Of a stretch of DNA of 7,863 bases, positions 5,566 through 7,863 are shown in pieces; positions within the stretch are counted from its first letter, which is position 1; each line of letters opens with the position of its first letter. The notes beneath the pieces were generated by a model. The model saw only the letters and a list, made by a program, of their open reading frames with translations, made no database searches and was not told where the DNA came from. This DNA is from Candidatus Dormiibacterota bacterium (GTDB lineage Bacteria > Chloroflexota > Dormibacteria > UBA8260), in the NCBI GenBank assembly GCA_955652455.1, contig CATPBU010000215.1, positions 1-7,863 of the forward strand, in the 5' to 3' direction. A program made the position numbers and the translations under genes.

Positions 5566-6800
5566 CACTGCGCCCTCCGCGGGTCGGTGATGCAGCCCGC
5601 GACCGCGGTGGCGGCGGCGACCGCCGGGCTGGTCAGGTAGATCTCCGCCTCCGGGCTGCCCATCCGGCCCGGGTAGTTGCGGTTGCTGGTGGACACCACG
5701 CGCTCACCGGCCGCGACGACGCCGTGCTGACGTCCCAGGCACGGTCCGCACCCCGGGTTCATCACCAGCGCCCCGGCCTCGATGATCGCCTCGATCCAGC
5801 CTCGCCTCAGCGCCTCCGTGTAGATCCGCCGCGACGCGGGCACGACGACGGTTCGCGTGTTTGGGTGCACCGAGTGGCCGGCGAGGTACCGGGCAGTGAC
5901 CTCGATGTCCTCGAGGCGCCCGTTGGTGCAGCTGCCGATGTACACCTCGTCGATGGGTGTGCCGGCAACGTCGGCGATGTCGTGAACGTTGTCCGCGGCC
6001 GGTGGCACCGCAACCTGTGGTTGCAGGCCTTCGACGTCAATGTGCAGCGTTTCCGCATACCGCGGTGACCAAGGGCGGGGCAGGGGCACACCGTCATCGC
6101 ACGTGGTGCCGCGTAGGGTCGTGTCGTCAACCTCGCACAGCCCTGCCTTGGCGCCCATGTCGGCACTGAGGTTGGCGAGGGTGAGGCGCTGGTCGAGGGT
6201 CATGCGCTCGACGGTCGCGCCCCCCCATTCGACGGCCATGTAGTCGGCGCCGTCACCACCGATCCGGCCAAGAACGTGCAGAGCGACGTCCTTGGCGGTC
6301 AGCGGCTCGACGAGCTCACCGGTCACCTCGATGCGCAGCGTCTGCGGCACGCGGAACCAGGTGCGCCCGGTCGCGAGGATGACGCCGACGTCGGTGCTGC
6401 CCATCCCGGTGGAGAAGCAGCCCAGCGCTCCGTACGTGGTGCTGTGCGAATCCGCGCCGACGACGATCCCGCCGGGCCTCGCGTATCCCCGCTCGACCAT
6501 GATGATGTGGCAGATCCCCTCAGCGAAGAGGTTGCGCACCGCGTGGTCTGCGGCGAATCGGCGGATGCGCTGGTGCAGCTCTGCCGCGGCGACCGTCGCG
6601 GCGGGCATGACGTGGTCGAAGACGAGAACCACGCGCTGCGGGTCGTGCAGGGGCATCGCCATGCGCTCGAACGCCTCGATCGCCAGGGGCGCGGTGACGT
6701 CGTGCGCGAAGGCGCAATCGACCGGTGCGACCACGGTGTCGCCCGCCACCACCTGGCGCCCGATGCGGTTGCCGATGATCTCCTCGACGAGTGTTCCCAT
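5565..6800 (-). CDS. lysT: Homoaconitase large subunit (LysT)
   Basis: Aconitase-superfamily large subunit (411 aa) carrying the [4Fe-4S] cluster. With LysU it catalyses dehydration and rehydration of homocitrate to homoisocitrate. Cluster ligands are visible at C291 in YIGSCTNGRLED and at C351 and C354 in NPGCGPCLGR. Other motifs: VVGADSHSTTYGALG 113-127, STGMGSTD 130-137, GAKAGL 216-221, and STSNRNYPGRMGSPEAEIYL 370-389. Length is close to Thermus HacA (about 418 aa). The ATG at 6800 follows the hcs stop by 3 nt and is preceded by GGAGGG at 7 nt spacing. The stop shares its last base with the lysU start. LeuC is the main alternative; the neighbouring homocitrate synthase and lysW favour homoaconitase. 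Dual action on leucine intermediates cannot be excluded. Confidence 0.93.
   Translation of the reverse strand: MGTLVEEIIGNRIGRQVVAGDTVVAPVDCAFAHDVTAPLAIEAFERMAMPLHDPQRVVLVFDHVMPAATVAAAELHQRIRRFAADHAVRNLFAEGICHIIMVERGYARPGGIVVGADSHSTTYGALGCFSTGMGSTDVGVILATGRTWFRVPQTLRIEVTGELVEPLTAKDVALHVLGRIGGDGADYMAVEWGGATVERMTLDQRLTLANLSADMGAKAGLCEVDDTTLRGTTCDDGVPLPRPWSPRYAETLHIDVEGLQPQVAVPPAADNVHDIADVAGTPIDEVYIGSCTNGRLEDIEVTARYLAGHSVHPNTRTVVVPASRRIYTEALRRGWIEAIIEAGALVMNPGCGPCLGRQHGVVAAGERVVSTSNRNYPGRMGSPEAEIYLTSPAVAAATAVAGCITDPRRAQ
5573..5578 (-). promoter_or_regulatory. lysU ribosome binding site inside the lysT 3' end
   Basis: GGAGGG on the minus strand, 7 nt before ATG 5565 and 4 nt before GTG 5568. The 7-nt spacing equals that of lysT, which supports the ATG as the lysU start. 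Confidence 0.7.
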
Positions 6801-6803
6801 GGT

Positions 6804-7863
6804 TCAGCCCTCCGCCGATGCGCGGAGCAGCTCATCGACGTCGTCGTCCTGCAGGAGGCGTTCTCCCGCATGACGCTTCACCTCCGCGGTGACGCGAACC
6901 AACCAGTCGTCGTCGCCGGTGATCCCGAGCGAAGCGGCCCGGGCACGGACCGCGTGGCGTCCGACCAGCTCATGGGCGACCAGCAGGCGGCGCTCGACGC
7001 CGAACGGTTCGGGCGCGAACGGCTCGTAGCTGCGCGGGTCGTTGAGGACGGCCTTGGTGTGGATCCCCGCCTTGTGGTGGAACGCGAACGGCGCGGTGAT
7101 CGGGGCGGTGAAGGGAATCTCGACGCCGAGGATGGCCGCGACCATGGCATCGAGCGCTGCCAGCCGGTGCAGCGCGTAGTGTTCGACAAGTTCGGGTTCC
7201 ACGGTGTGCAGGCGGGCGATCAAACCGGAGAGCGGCACGATCCCGTTGCGCTCGCCGATGCCGAGGACGGTGGTGTCGACATGGGTCGCCCCTGCCTCCA
7301 GCGCGGCGAGCGCGTTGGCGACCGCGCAGCCGGTGTCGTTGTGGGCGTGGAACTCGATGTCGCAGTCGACGACGTCGCGCAATTGGGCGATCAGCCGTGT
7401 CACTTGCGCCGGCGTGGCGATGCCCACCGTGTCGGCGATGCCGACGCGGTCGACGCCGAGCTCGGCGACGGCGGCGTGGATACGGAGCACGTCGGCTGGG
7501 TCTGAGCGGAAGGAGTCCTCGCAGCTGAACCGCACCTGCAGCCCGGCGCTACGGACCAGCTCGATGCACCCGGCGGCGGCATCCAGGATCTCGCCGATGC
7601 GCAGGCCATGCGAGTGCGAGCGCAGCCACTCCGACGTTCCGAAGAGGAGATCGACGCCGCCCACGCCGCAGTCGACGGCGAGTCGCACGTCGTCCGGGAC
7701 GCAGCGGGTGTGGGTGAGCACGGGGGCGCGCAGCGGCATCGCGGCGATCTCGCGACACGACTGCTGCGCGAGGGCTGACGCCGCGGGCGTCGTGACCTCG
7801 ATGTACTCGACGCCGAACTCGTCGACGGCGTGGGCGATCTGCCGTCTCTGCAACGGCGTGAAA
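6804..7863 (-). CDS. hcs: Homocitrate synthase, N-terminus cut off by window edge
   Basis: First enzyme of the AAA pathway: condenses acetyl-CoA with 2-oxoglutarate to homocitrate. It is a DRE-TIM metallolyase of the isopropylmalate synthase family. 352 codons are visible from 7862; the frame is open into the right edge (FTPLQRRQIAHAVDEFG), so about 25 N-terminal residues, including the DxTLRxGEQ motif, are missing (Thermus enzyme about 376 aa). Numbering from the first complete codon: EYIEVTTP 19-26, VDLLFGTSEWLR 70-81, RFSCEDSFRS 111-120, RVGIADTVG 139-147, metal-binding HxH in EFHAHNDTG 170-178, HVDTTVLGIGERNG 194-207, and FHHKAGIHTKA 261-271. LLFGTSEWLR, the HVDTT-to-GERNG stretch and the KAGIH region match homocitrate synthase better than LeuA. 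Lysine feedback inhibition is common in this family, but no regulatory domain is present. The symbol is by function; nifV- or lysS-type names are also used. Confidence 0.95.
   Translation of the reverse strand, partial: FTPLQRRQIAHAVDEFGVEYIEVTTPAASALAQQSCREIAAMPLRAPVLTHTRCVPDDVRLAVDCGVGGVDLLFGTSEWLRSHSHGLRIGEILDAAAGCIELVRSAGLQVRFSCEDSFRSDPADVLRIHAAVAELGVDRVGIADTVGIATPAQVTRLIAQLRDVVDCDIEFHAHNDTGCAVANALAALEAGATHVDTTVLGIGERNGIVPLSGLIARLHTVEPELVEHYALHRLAALDAMVAAILGVEIPFTAPITAPFAFHHKAGIHTKAVLNDPRSYEPFAPEPFGVERRLLVAHELVGRHAVRARAASLGITGDDDWLVRVTAEVKRHAGERLLQDDDVDELLRASAEG
6808..6813 (-). promoter_or_regulatory. lysT ribosome binding site inside the hcs 3' end
   Basis: GGAGGG lies 7 nt before the lysT ATG at 6800 and overlaps the last hcs codons (GGAGGGCTGAACCATG). 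The same 9-base string GCGGAGGGC precedes both lysT and lysU. Confidence 0.7.

Noticed and set aside
5065..6800. leuC/leuD isopropylmalate isomerase
   Set aside because: The fold is the same, but the position directly after homocitrate synthase and before lysW favours homoaconitase, and no other leucine gene is nearby.
6276..7505. Plus-strand open frame of about 409 codons
   Set aside because: It lies opposite conserved hcs and lysT coding sequence. Its composition and lack of motifs mark it as a shadow.
7851..7853. TTG at 7853 as the homocitrate synthase start
   Set aside because: The frame stays open to the right edge and the residues before it match the family. Starting here would also remove the conserved N-terminal catalytic segment.
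1..7863. tRNA, rRNA, CRISPR array, insertion sequence, riboswitch or terminator
   Set aside because: There is no intergenic space beyond 3 nt, and no periodic repeats, transposase motifs or terminator hairpins with T-runs were seen.

Overview
The window is a densely packed, one-direction stretch of nine genes, all on the minus strand. Together they form an amino-group-carrier-protein (LysW) type alpha-aminoadipate (AAA) lysine biosynthesis operon. The DNA is strongly GC-rich by eye, uses GTG starts freely, and has essentially no intergenic space. The encoded proteins resemble the Thermus thermophilus Lys proteins from memory of those sequences, but the sequence alone does not fix the host. 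A high-GC bacterium (Actinobacteria, Chloroflexi or Deinococcus-Thermus type) is likely; the phylum is inference only.

Layout in transcription order, from the right edge to the left edge: homocitrate synthase (6804-7863, N-terminus cut by the window edge); homoaconitase large subunit lysT (5565-6800); homoaconitase small subunit lysU (5065-5565); carrier protein lysW (4901-5068); LysW-AAA ligase lysX (4021-4908); LysW-lysine carboxypeptidase lysK (2969-4024); LysW-AAA-phosphate reductase lysY (1929-2972); LysW-AAA kinase lysZ (1105-1932); LysW-AAA-semialdehyde aminotransferase lysJ (1-1108, C-terminus cut by the window edge). The only gap between genes is 3 nt (hcs/lysT). Every other junction overlaps by 1, 4 or 8 nt, so the cluster looks like a single translationally coupled mRNA whose promoter lies beyond the right edge.

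How the genes work together: homocitrate synthase condenses 2-oxoglutarate with acetyl-CoA, and LysT/LysU isomerise homocitrate to homoisocitrate. A homoisocitrate dehydrogenase and an AAA aminotransferase, neither in the window, would then yield AAA. LysX ligates the AAA amino group to the C-terminal Glu of LysW (EDWGE tail). LysZ phosphorylates the side-chain carboxylate, LysY reduces it to the semialdehyde, LysJ transaminates it, and LysK releases lysine and recycles LysW.

The 168-bp lysW gene, a zinc-knuckle protein ending in EDWGE, identifies the pathway and separates these genes from their better-known homologues ArgB/ArgC/ArgD/ArgE and LeuC/LeuD. The main points for follow-up are: the lysX Shine-Dalgarno is written in the codons of LysW's acidic tail; several enzymes carry unusual motif variants (LysJ, LysZ, LysX, LysU); two pathway steps are not encoded here; and the host range is open. 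No RNA gene, mobile element, repeat array, terminator or promoter was seen.
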